Assembly: GCA_022376515.1 (NCBI GenBank)
Contig: WTXI01000151.1
Span: forward strand, 1 to 64,000
Direction of reading: 5' to 3'
DNA length: 64,000 nucleotides
Source of the DNA: Lactifluus volemus
Taxonomy: Eukaryota > Basidiomycota > Agaricomycetes > Russulales > Russulaceae
In this document: in pieces, positions 35,601 to 46,560 of the stretch
Position numbering within the stretch: position 1 is the stretch's first letter
How the letters are laid out: each line of letters starts with the position of its first letter
Position numbers and translations under genes: made by a program
Notes under the pieces: generated by a model
Seen by the model: the letters and a program-made list of their open reading frames with translations, nothing else
The model's database searches: none
What the model was told of the DNA's origin: nothing

Positions 35601-36873
35601 ACGGGATTGGCTGATGAAGAAGGCGCTTGCGCTTGTGGAACAGATGCAATAGAGGGACGATAGGAGACGAGATCATCCAGGGTGCTTGATGTCGGGGCAG
35701 AGGATACGGCCGGTAAAGATGGAACCAGCTGGGAACGAGATGGGATGGTATAATTGAACTTGGACTTTGTACCACGCATGCGGTGTACTGTATTGAGGAT
35801 CTCGAATGCTGTCGGACGCTGCGCTCCGTGCTCGCGTAACATAGAGGCTGTGCATGTTGAGTTTCCCATGTCAAAACCAGATACGAAAACCACCTAACAC
35901 ACCAATTAGTGAATTCATTTGCCCCGAATAGACTGGATAAGGGGGTATTTTGTATTGGACGTTCAGGATAGCGAGGGGGCCGTGTTCCTCGAAAGGAGTA
36001 GTGTAGTAACAGAGTTTGTACAAGAGGACACCCAGAGCCCAAACATCTGACTTTTCGTCGATCGGGCGTCGAAGATAAGGATCGACCATTTCGGGGGCGC
36101 GATACTGGAGGGTAGTGTGGCGATTTAGATCAGCCTCGAGAGCCCTTATTTCTTGGGTGTTGGCAGGCAGTCGAGTTGGAACCGGTGATGCAGAACCAAA
36201 GTCGCATAACTTGAATAACGATTCAGAGGACTGAAGAATGTTCTCGACTTTGAGGTCACGGTGTAGGAGGGCAGGACGCAGGTTGTGCATAGCAGCGACG
36301 CCCTCGCAGACGTCAACAAAAATCTGGAGAATATCAGCCTCCGTGAGGCGCTCGCGTAGTCGTCTGTTCATCATGTCGATGATCCCGCCGCCTGACCAGG
36401 TAAGAGGGGAAGGGGCAAAAGGAATACACCACGAACCTGGGCAGTACTCCATCAGAATGAAGACTTCGTATATCCCAGCTGATGTCCTGTGCCAGGCTGC
36501 GTCGATAAGATGGACAATGTTTGGGTGGCCTTTCAAGATGCGCTGTTTTCTGCTTTGAGATGGATTATTCGGGTGGTATAAACGGCGACATACCATGATG
36601 TCGACTTCCTTCTTGACCTCGGTGAGCATTGACTCGTTTGGAACTGCGATGCGCTTAAGGACATGGTGGGTTGTACCATACACGGGTGTAGGGGTCCTGA
36701 CGAGGTAGACATGTGCAAAACCGCCTATTCTTGATGGTTACGAAGTCGAAAAAAGATAATTGGGCAACCAAACCTTGGCTAAGATACCGCTCTACCTGGA
36801 CAGTATACTTGTTCACTGAGATTGTCTGACCTTGGACAAGTGTGCCCTTGTTGTTGGCCTGCTGGAAGGCCAT
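32681..36873 (-). CDS. Ark/Prk-type (NAK family) serine/threonine kinase, 1330 aa
   Basis: Exons on the minus strand (36873-36774, 36724-36594, 36542-36437, 36391-35903, 35847-32681) total 3993 nt and join in frame. The kinase domain spans residues about 20-300: glycine loop GGFAHVYLVR, lysine strand HHVLKRIAVPN, catalytic loop HRDLKVENIL, DFGSAS, YRAPEMVDPYL and KSDVWALGVLLYKLCYYTTP. This matches the Ark1/Prk1/AAK1/GAK group, which phosphorylates endocytic coat adaptors and regulates cortical actin. The remaining 1000 residues are one long exon of Pro/Ser/Arg-rich disordered sequence, ending in the conserved-looking YQGVGRLIDEWQRKT followed by GLLAGRGVHD. The long antisense open frame at 34728-35513 is a shadow. 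Confidence 0.9.
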
Positions 36874-37746
36874 AAAGTTGTCTTGTTTACGCAACTACGA
36901 CAATCGAGTGACTCGTCCCGTTTTAGTAAACTCGCGTGGAACTCACGTGGCAAATATTCGAGATTGGGGGGCTCGAATCTCGCCGACCATCAAACTTCCG
37001 ATCGCCCAATTCTCAATTTGGTTGTCACGAAGGGTCATCAAAGGGTAAATAGGACAGTTGCAAATCGGATAATGTTGAGGTCCTAACACAGAGATACCAC
37101 ACGGCAAACGCCAATGGCTCAATATACTGCACTACAGAGCGTTCAAAGATTATAAGGGTAATTGATGCCCGAAGAGTAATCTACTACGTAGATGGGCTTG
37201 GCAAGTCGACATCGCCAGTCAATATTGAGATGATGGACTTGATTTCATGACACGTGGATATTAGTTACGCATGTTTCCCAGCAACACGCATTCTCTACAC
37301 TTCAAGTTCACGGCTTCACATGGTTCACACCTCAGTAGGCCTCACTTCTCGGGTCTATTGTCGGTGTGACCATACATGTATCTCGAGAATCCACTCTAGA
37401 GTGATGGTTTCTCCATTGCTGCCAGTGCGCGGTTCCTTCTATAGTCGAGTCATTTTCGCCTGCCATTTCAAGTCCTGACGTCCTCGGCTACTTGGATTAT
37501 GCACCAAGCTTCTGGCAGCTCCGAACAATTCCGGCATTTCCATGATACCGCCTTCTAGCAAGCCACCAGCTCTGTTTGCACGTGGTGCCCTGTGGCGCCT
37601 AGGAACCGTCATGGCCCTTGTCTACCCTTTTGGATATCGTGCAGGTTGAGCGCATTTCTTTTGTCACCAACTCGAATCTCTGTTCTGTCCCAAATTTTTA
37701 TCCTCTTCACTCTTTGTTGTTTACTTTCTGATCTTTGGTGAAGGCA
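36874..37746. promoter_or_regulatory. Intergenic region with the CHAT1 promoter, homologous to that of CHAT4
   Basis: The section 37240-37500 closely resembles 62010-62260 upstream of CHAT4 (shared runs such as TAGTTACGCATGTTTC, TGCCAGTGCGCGGT and TATAGTCGAGTCATTTT). The final 150 bp before the start contain CACCAACTCGAATCTCT, a segment also present before CHAT2, CHAT3 and CHAT4. No coding frame is supported. Confidence 0.6.
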
Positions 37747-40700
37747 ATGGAGACCGACAAACGTGAGTCATGGTGCCAATTTCAATTTCAAACTTCTGTG
37801 TCACCGATGAGAATGTCTGATATTCATCTTTACAGTCTCTCTATCTAAAATTGAGCATAAAATTGATACTCGTCAAATTGTTCTTTCGTCATTACCTCGA
37901 TTTCATCCTCGACGTGCCGAATTGCTCAGATCCCTAGCAGGATGGAGATACAAGCACTTCAAAATCTCTGCATCATACGGACAGCTGGGCCAATCAATCA
38001 TTCACTGGACGGAAGCATTACTACTGCTGAGGACCGGATCTACGCCCGCTACCGCACCGTCTCTCAAGGCGCTCGCAAAATCACTTCGTATTCGCTGGCA
38101 AAGATTGAAACAGCCGGACGATATCAAGTATTATGTCAATTACCTTCGTTATCTCAGAGACCAACGGCTTCGAGTCGTCAACATCTCCCACGATGTCATG
38201 ACATCACGTCTTGTGTGGGCATTGGGAGAGCAAGTGAAGTCACAGTCGAGGTCGGACAACGTCATGGAGAATATCAAGGAGATGGTGATTCTCTGCCTCG
38301 GACTGCTCAACTCTGATAACTCCCGACTGGCAACTTATGCTTTTTCCTCCCTATTCATCGTTGTGGGTAATCGTCACGATGCAAGGAGAGAATTTGACGA
38401 CCAAGTGATCGAATGCTTCCGGGAAGCGAATATTCGTTTCCCATATTCTCCCGTCCTTTCTGATTGTCTTGGCCATCTCCTGTTGTTGCGCTTCTTCGAG
38501 AAAGGTTATGCGAATGGTGATTACAATGAGGCAATAGCCAGCCTGAACAGAGCCATAACACTCGCTTCCGATCCTCCCAATGACTATCAGAGGACTGTCC
38601 AAATCTCCCGTTTACAGAGCATGATGAGCATCGCGTCTCTTTCACATTTTAGATACGTCATATTTGGAAAGCCAGAATATTTAGAGGAGGCGATTAACCA
38701 TCACCGTACTTATTTGAGCTCAAGCTGGGTTCCTCTTGATCATCCGACACGCCTCGATATTTCCCAGGAATTGGCGGATCTCGTGAACCACCGCATCCGA
38801 TTCTCATTCTCAACTAGGCCTACACGTGATCGAGACTATTTTGACCCTTCAACCTTATCAACCCTCACTGCGGCTATTCCCGAACTAAATTCCTGGACCC
38901 CCGAGCAGTGGGACCGACACGACCAAGCACTTGACTTGGACATTGACCATGGCAGCGAAGTAGTAGAGAACGAGGAAGTACTCAAATACTTCCGCCAGTT
39001 GGTCGATTCACTACGCCGTGATCCACGTTCAAATTGTCTACCCATCAAAACGCTCCCTTTCGACAAGTTGGGAGAGATACTCTTCCATGCGTTTGAGAGC
39101 ACTGACAAAATCGAGTACCTCGACGAGTCAATTGCTGTACTTCGTGCTGGTCTCAAGATGCATTGCACACGGTTTGAACAGCGGTGTCTAACTATCTCCC
39201 TCATCTCCCCATTATCTTCCCGCCTCTACCGGCTTTGGCGCAGAGAAGACTTGGAAGATCTCATCCAAGTGTTCGTCGCGGTCGCGGATGATACCTCCAT
39301 AATGGCATCCATACGATTAAATTCCTCCTACCGTTGGGCTGTAATAGCTCATGCCTTTGGGCACCCCTCCGTCACGACTGCTTATGAAATTGCCCTCTCC
39401 CTCATCCAAGACACTTTTTCCTATCCCCCGACACTCGAAACACAGCATTATCGTCTCGTCTCTATGCGCGAAGACGTCGGAGACCTGCCGTCAAGGTATG
39501 CATCGTATCAGGTCGACACGGGTCAACTTAATAGGGCAATAGAGACTCTCGAGCGAGGAAGGGCCTTGCTCTGGTCAGAGATGCGCAGTTTCCGCACTTC
39601 GGCCGACCGGCTTGCTGCAGTCAACTTGGCCTTAGCAGAGGAATTCGTGGCGATCAACAGCGAACTGGAGCAAGTTACAATGTCCATCGTGCCGTATGGA
39701 ATTATCGAAGCAGCAGATTATGGAGGAGAGTGTCCTAGCAGAATGGATCCATTCGGTCCTCTGGTGGCGAAGCGACAGGAGCTTTTGGAGGATCGTGAAA
39801 AGATCATTTCACGAATCCGGGCCTTACCAGACTTGAATAATTTCCTGAAGCCCCCATCGTTTGATGCACTTCGTTCTGCTGCATTACGCGGACCAGTCAT
39901 CATCATCAACCCTTGCAAGCATCGCTCCGACATCCTCATCTTGTTCCACAACTCTCCTCCCTCCCTTATCACTACACCCGATGGCTTCCATGACTGCGTA
40001 CTCAAGTTGGGTGATCGACTGGTAGAAGATAGAAAACTGTATGGTCTCGACTCACGGCGGTATAATCGCACCCTCCGTTCCATACTTGGGAGTCTCTATG
40101 GACTTGTGGGCAGGCCAGTTATCGAGGAGTTCCGAAAAATGAAGGTACCCGAGCAGTCCAGAATTTGGTGGTGTCCTACATCTGTGTTTTGCCATCTTCC
40201 TCTTCATGCGATGGGGCCGATCCCTTCAGACAATGGGGTCAAGCGATATTTCTCTGACCTATACATCTCTTCCTACACTCCAACACTTTCCACACTGATA
40301 GAATCACGCAAGCCTGGAAGACAGACTCCCGGCAGACCTTCAATTCTTCTCATTGCACAACCAGAATCTCTGCGATATGCAATACCAGAGATTGGTGCCA
40401 TACAGCGTCTCAATACCGTCACGACAATCTCATCTCTTCTCTCAAAGAAGGCGACACCTTCTAGTGTGGTTGAAGGGCTCAGGAACCACCAGTTCTCCCA
40501 TTTCGTGTGTCATGGAAATCTGGAACGAGGAAGACCACTCGATGCATCTTTCCAGCTTTATGGAAGTGAGCGGCTTACGCTACTCGACATTGTGCGCTCT
40601 CGACTTCCCAGGGCTGAATTTGCCTTCCTTTCGGCTTGTCACACTGCTGAGGTGACTGAGGACAGCATCGATGACGAGGCACTCCACCTTACTGCGGCTA

Positions 40701-40927
40701 TGCAGTATTGTGGGTTCCGGAGTGTTGTTGGGACGATGTGGGCAATGGCGGATGAAGATGGGCAATATCTGGTCGAAGATTTCTACAAGTCAATACTGTC
40801 GAGGGATGAGCCAGGGGTGGCTTATTATGAGAGATCGGCTCGGGCGCTTCGTGACGCAGTGCAAAATCTACGAAGAAAAGGAGTACCTTTGGAGCGATGG
40901 GTGAATTATGTGCACTATGGGGCATGA
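37747..40927 (+). CDS. CHAT1: helical-repeat (TPR-like) protein with C-terminal CHAT protease-like domain, 1035 aa
   Basis: Exon 1 is only 16 nt (37747-37762, METDK plus one base). A 73-nt intron leads to a single large exon 37836-40927, giving 3108 nt. Residues 30-650 are alpha-helical with TPR-like repeats, such as NEAIASLNRAITLASD, LEEAINHHRTYLSSSW and YLDESIAVLRAGLKMH. The region LNRAIETLERGRALLWSEMR precedes the CHAT domain (about 690-1030). The putative catalytic pair is H898 in HFVCHGNLERG and C940 in FLSACHTAE, 42 residues apart as in caspase-like CHAT folds. The protein ends WVNYVHYGA. Bacterial TPR-CHAT proteins are proteases activated by a sensor; the fungal substrates are unknown. 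The gene is intact. Confidence 0.88.
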
Positions 40928-43900
40928 TTAGGAGTATCTGTGAGTCATGTATTCTATCTTCCAGTGGTATACGAACATTGAACCCTGAACAGAAATAGTG
41001 TGAGGACAGCCATCTCGCTGTTTTCATAAACACATGCCAGTGCTCAGCTTCCTTTCGCGGGCGTCGATTCATCCTTTCTCGTTCATGCTCATCACCATCT
41101 TCGGCAACTCGCAAGCCATAGATCCCCTGGCAAATTTCTCACTCTGTTATGCGTACTGCAATGTCCCCTCAGCTTCGACGCATTTACTACTTACTACGCC
41201 CCGGGCTCAGTACCCTCGTGCCACTCCAGGCGCGGTCCCGCGTTCCGTTCATCTTTTTTGGTATCTGCCACCGCTCCTCGTGTGTCGTATATTTCCATTC
41301 GTCATTTTACGGGTTCATGCTTGATTTATATCTTTTTCCTGCCCTCGTATATCTCCAATTGCTGTCAGACCTTCCTCTCCTCTTTGTTCGTCTTTGTAGT
41401 GACCCCATCTATGTACCTCCACTCGTTCTCGTATCCAGCCGGTTTGTAGCTTGACCACGGCATCCGTTCTCGACGCAATTATCACTTTGAGCACTGTAGC
41501 CACCAAAACCAAATGTATTTATCAGAAAGGCTTGAGAATTATACAAAGGAGAGCAGAGAAGCATCGCCGCCATCCTCCATTTGTCGTTGTAAGTCGTCGC
41601 GTAAGTCTCTAAATCTCTTTCTCTAACGTTCATTACTGTATCAAGTCTCGCTACAGTATCGTGTTTGAGTCCGTTCGTCTCACCGTCTTCAACCGCGTCA
41701 GCCGTGTATCCGAGTCTCGCCACTGCCACCACCTGGAGCAGGCACGCTGGCAATTGGAAGAAAAGTTGGAACAGATTCAGAACTCTTCTTAAGACCACGT
41801 GGCTGGTAAACTCCGTTGGGGTTACTGCCGCCTATGTAGCAGGTGAGAGGTGATACCGGAGAGTGCGCGGGAGCACCGAGTAATCGGTTCAGCCCCGTGA
41901 TGCGAGAAGCCCGGTGGGAGAGGCGTGATGAGACCTGTTGGTGAAAAAAGTGTATCCGGGCTGGAGCGAAGCCAGGAAGTTGAAAGTGAGAGTCAGGGAG
42001 GTGGTGGTAGGATGCCAGGAGGCTGCAAGGGGACCAAGCTAAGTGGGACAGCAGGGAAACCTGGTGGTGAAGGTGTTGGCGTCACGGGACAATCAGGAAG
42101 GGGGGATGGGCGGAGGTTGATGTTGGGTGGGAAACTGTGTAGTATGCCTGCGATGCCTGGAGCGAAACTAGGGGAGCAGGATGGTGCCCTGGTGGGATAT
42201 AACGAAGACGAGGACACTGAACGATAGGTGCTCAGCAAATGTTTGAACATCCAACGACCGTACCGATGTATTCCAGGAAAAAGACCTTTTGGCATGAGAG
42301 GGTTGTCATCGATGTCTTCCTCCTCTTAAGCACCAGAAATCGTCTTTCTTAAGGAGGGTGATATTTCGCACCTTTTGCCTCTCTTCCTTATTTCCTGCGG
42401 ACAACGTGCCCTGAGCCAGTTTTTAAGCTGTGAAGAGAGCGTCGAGCTTTTTGAGCACTTTCTTTCGTCGAGGGTTCGGATAGAAAGGGAAATATGTGTG
42501 ACATGGACAGGATTGAGTTGTTTGCCTTTTGCCATGGAAAGTTGCAGTCGAGGGGTAGATTGAACACGTGGTGGAAATCGACGGACTGCACCCCATCTTG
42601 GCGAAGGCAGACGGGCACTGTCACGGTGCCATGTGCCTTCGCGAAGATGGAAGCGCTAGCGGCTGGAGACGTACTACAGTGGTAGCCGTACGGTTACTTT
42701 GAGGGATTGCCCGCACACAGATACCTCATACACCATTACAAACCCTTGTAGCCCTCTCCTGACAACACCATTCTCTTTAATGCCAACCCGGCCTGCGCAA
42801 CATATACATCCTCACACTGGGATTTACTTGCCAGGACAGCTCTACATAGACATCCACATTGGCCAGAGCACCAAAACGTGAACCTGGCGACCCCTACCCA
42901 CCCTTGAGCCTGAGCTCGTGCGCCTGCGGATACGTCCAACATACAGTATGGCCCCAACAGCTCCGCGTCGAATGGGCCAATCCCTCGGCGCCCGGGCCGA
43001 CCCACGTGCCAGCGGAATCAACGTGCTCTCAAGCCCCATCAGGTGGCTATTGGGCACTTCCGGCGCTTGAGAACGTCCTGGTCGAGTGTCCTACACGCGC
43101 GGAGAGAGACGCTCGAGGCGCATTTGGTGGGTAGTTACACATGTTGGAGATTGACCTTGCGGAATATGATGTGATGAGATGAGATGCAGGGATTGTCGGT
43201 GTGTGTCGTGCTCGAAACCCTCTACAGTATCTCCAGCTTGGAGGTGCACCGCTGTGTTGTCGACATCAAGTTGAGAGTGGATGATGTGGTCGCATCTGCG
43301 TCACAAAGCCGGCACGCTGGGACATGGTGGGTTTTGCATCGATAAGAGTGATGTTGTGGAGTGCCAGCACACGGAGGGCTGTTTGGAAATCTGTGGGACA
43401 ATTCAGTGAGGGATGTCCAGCGGCGCTGCCACTGGCAGTGAGTGAGATTGTGCTTTACGTGCACTGGCAGTTAAGCCATGCACGCCATTGCGCAGAGCCC
43501 AGAGAACTACGTGTTCGGTGAGGACTCGTCGCCTGGAGGGGAGTTATGCCTTGAAACGTTTCAAACTTGACCGGTTGACACTGACTGTGCTTTCGAGTCT
43601 GAGATGATAGCCCCTTGTCGTTATATTTGCGATTACATACATCAGGGGGAATAGGTCCTGCCTGAGATACCGCCGAATCGATTAGGTCTTCTAGCTAGGC
43701 CTGGCAGTGCCAGCTCTCTTTCCAGTCACGTGGTGTCCTGCAGGGCGCCTAGTAGGAGCCGTTATCTCGATTGTCCTCAGGCTGAGTTGTCTGCACGTTT
43801 AAATATCGTGCATGTTGAGCGTTACCAACTCGAATCTCTCTTCTTTCGCAAAGTCATCCTCTGACTGTCTTGTTTACTGTCCTGATCTTTGGTGAATCCC
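40928..43900 (+). other. Block X: duplicated region with degenerate coding traces and the CHAT2 promoter
   Basis: The region reappears at 52152-55118 with small indels. Coding-like pieces include a coiled segment near 41700-41790 (HHLEQARWQLEEKLEQIQNS), a plus frame at 42494-42660 (MCDMDRIELFAFCHGKLQSR), and a segment related to LEAFWEAFGRKLHVLEIDLA in the second copy. The last resembles F-box/LRR-type fungal proteins; that is a weak guess. Frames are interrupted and I cannot assemble a whole gene. The final 100 bp form the CHAT2 promoter. Confidence 0.4.
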
Positions 43901-45639
43901 ATGGAGGCCGAGAAACGTGAGTCATAGTGCCGAGTTCAATTTCAAAGTCCCCGAACTGTTCTGTGTCACCATAAGAATGCTCATATTCATCTTTACAGTC
44001 TCTCTTTCTGAAATTGAGGAAGAAATTGCTACACGGCAATTGATTCTTTCGTCATTACCTCGATTTCATCCTCGGCGTGCCGAATTCCTCAGATCCCTGG
44101 CAGAGTGGAGACACAATCACTTTGAAATTTCTGCGTCGCGTGGACAGCTGAACCAATCAATCCTTCACTTGACGGAAGCATTACTACTACCGAAGACCGG
44201 ACCTACGCTAGCAACCACACCGTCGGATTTCAGTGCACTCGCAGATCACCTTCTTCTTCGCTGGGAAGGATTCAAACAGCCCGACGATATCAAGTATTGT
44301 GTCAATTACCTTCGCTATCTCAAAGACCAACGGCTTCAAGACGTCTACATCTCCCACGATATCATAACGTCATGTCTTGTGAGGGTATTGGGAAAGCAAG
44401 TGCAGTCATCGAGGTCGGACATTGTTATGGAGAATATAAAGGAGATGGTGATTCTCTGCCTCGAACTGCTCAACTCCGATAATCTCCGACCAGCAACTGA
44501 TGCCTTTGCCGCCCTGCTCAACGTTATGGCCAAGCGTCCCAATGAAGGGAGAGAAATTCAGGACCAAGTGATCGAATGCCTCCGGGAAGCGAATATTCGT
44601 TTCCCGTCTTCCCCCCGCCTTCTCATTTTTCTTGGCGAACAGCTCGTCTCGCGCCTCATCGAAAAAGAGTTTTCGAATGACGATTACAATGAGGCAATAG
44701 CCAGCCTGAACAGAGCCATAACTCTCGCTTCCGATCTTCCCGAAGACACCGAAGACTATCGGAGTACCGTCCAACGCTGTTTATGGACCATCGCGTCTTC
44801 TTCTTCTGACAGATCTGCCATATTTGGAAATCCAGAATATTTAGAGGAGGCGATTAACCATAACCGTAGGTATTTGAGCTTAAGTTGGGTTCCTCTTGAC
44901 GATCCGACACGCCTCGAGGTTTCCCGGAAATTGGCGGATCTCGTCGACAGTCGCATCCTATTCACGCAATTTGCTGCTCTCAGTGATCCAGACCCTTTAG
45001 ACCTTTCATCCCCAGTGAGAAGTGGAATGTAGTAATCCGAAGTAAACTGCAAAAATTGAACCATTCGATTTAATTCAAAAATCCGAACAATAGCCATTTT
45101 AATTCAATGGAAAATTGAAGGCATTATAATTATTCTGAATCGAATTGAATACCAGATCAGATCGGATTGAATTTTTTCGATTGCAATCGAATCAGGAGAA
45201 TTGAATTAATAACCATTTATTTTCTATTTACGGTTACAGTTCTATTCAATTTTATTCTACCCTCGATGCTAATCACCTTGCCCCAGCCCGGCCACGCATC
45301 AAGCAATCCAAGTTGTTGTGATGCTCACCGTGTCTGCAAACACGACCCCCGTGGTAAAAAAAACCCACCACCTCCAAATCATCTTCTTTGTCCCCATTGT
45401 CCGCTCTGGGTGTGCTCATGGGAGCTCCTCGGCTTCAAGCTCGTGATGGCATGCGCGTGGATTTGCGGCTGTTTGTGCAAGAGGGGGGCGGATGTGGGAC
45501 GGAGATGTCGTGGGACTCTCCACAGGGCGGCGGCAACGGTGAGGTTAGGGTCGTTGTCGTCGTTGTCATCGTTGTTATTGTTTTGCCAATGACAGCGTGA
45601 CCACCACCACTACCAGGCGCCCATTTTTGGAGTTCTTCG

Positions 45640-46370
45640 AGAAATGTTAGGATTTCAGAGTGTGTGACAGTGGGGGGTTCACTCGCCATTCCAACCAGCC
45701 CGAGATCTCCTTCCTCTTTCAAGTCTGGTTGATGAGTTGGAGACTTCGTCCTGTAGACTTGCCTATCGCCTTGATGAGCAGGCTCTCGCCGATCCTGAGT
45801 TCAATGCCCGTATAATCTGGGCAAAGCTGTAGATATATGCATGTCAGCCGAAAGAGCGCTACATGGGCGGTTGAAGAGAATGGACGCGAACACAAATAAT
45901 GCACAGATAAACCATCCGGAGTAGAGAGTCGGCCCGGGTATCTGCAGCTTTGTGTCTTTGGATGATGAGCAGCATCAGGCCTGTAAGCAGAGACGTCTTT
46001 TCTAGCTGCTTCGTAGTCACCTCAATAAGTGCGAATGCTTTTGCAAGTGCAGCATATGGTACACTAAGCCAGTGTCAGTGACATCGAGCACTTATTTTAA
46101 AATGAACAAAGGAACGTACAGATCGCCAATTTTCCAACCCTTCACATCTATCTTGTCCCTCCAATCCAAAGCTGCTTCCACACTTGCAACAAAGCAGTCA
46201 GTAGACGGAGTGAGAAGACCGGAGGGATTAGGCACCCACCTTTTTGACACAGCTTTCCGTTCCTCCGCATCCTCTCCGGTCCCTCCGCCGCACCTTTCCT
46301 GCCCACGTCCTCCATATCTATGTCTTCGTCCTCTGCAGTGGCGACTGCCTTTCCTTTTACCATTTGCCTT
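45640..46370 (-). pseudogene. Captured fragment of DNA ligase I (LIG1/Cdc9 N-terminal domain)
   Basis: Reading the minus strand gives a linker with KGKAVATAEDEDIDMED, then DVKGWKIGDL spliced over a GT-AG intron (about 46072-46125) to VPYAALAKAFALIEVTTKQL. Next come KTSLLTGLMLLIIQRHKAAD and MVYLC, then CPDYTGIELRIGESLLIKAI, STGRSLQLINQT and EEGDLGLV. This is the N-terminal DNA-binding domain of eukaryotic ATP-dependent DNA ligase I in the correct order. A frameshift separates LINQT (followed by TGA) from KEEGDLGLV, and no catalytic (adenylation) domain follows. An intron is retained, so the copy came from genomic DNA rather than from mRNA. Confidence 0.75.
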
Positions 46371-46394
46371 GGTCGTAGATTTAGACACTTTAGA

Positions 46395-46560
46395 CACCCC
46401 GAGAAATTCTCGTCCTTGGACGACAATGATACATTTGAAATCACCGCACTCATTCGGAATGCTGAAAAAACGAAAGTGTTGGACACACTTGGCATCAACA
46501 CCGTCGTTGCATCACTGTCAGATGATAGCAAGATTACTGAGGTCGCCAGTGACTCACCAC
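46395..46560 (+). pseudogene. Captured fragment of an NmrA-like NAD(P)-binding protein
   Basis: The plus strand encodes TFEITALIRNAEKTKVLDTL followed by GINTVVASLSDDSKITEVAS. This is the second beta-strand/helix pair of the NAD(P)-binding Rossmann fold in NmrA-like or related short-chain proteins (ALVRSxEKAxxLxxLG pattern). The glycine-rich first strand and all later parts are missing, and a stop follows shortly. It lies on the opposite strand to the ligase fragment and abuts it, so two unrelated genes contributed. Confidence 0.6.

Noticed and set aside
36930..37000. tRNA-like segment around GCTCGAATCTCGCC
   Set aside because: A T-arm-like string and an inverted repeat are present, but no acceptor stem or D-arm can be folded from the flanks.
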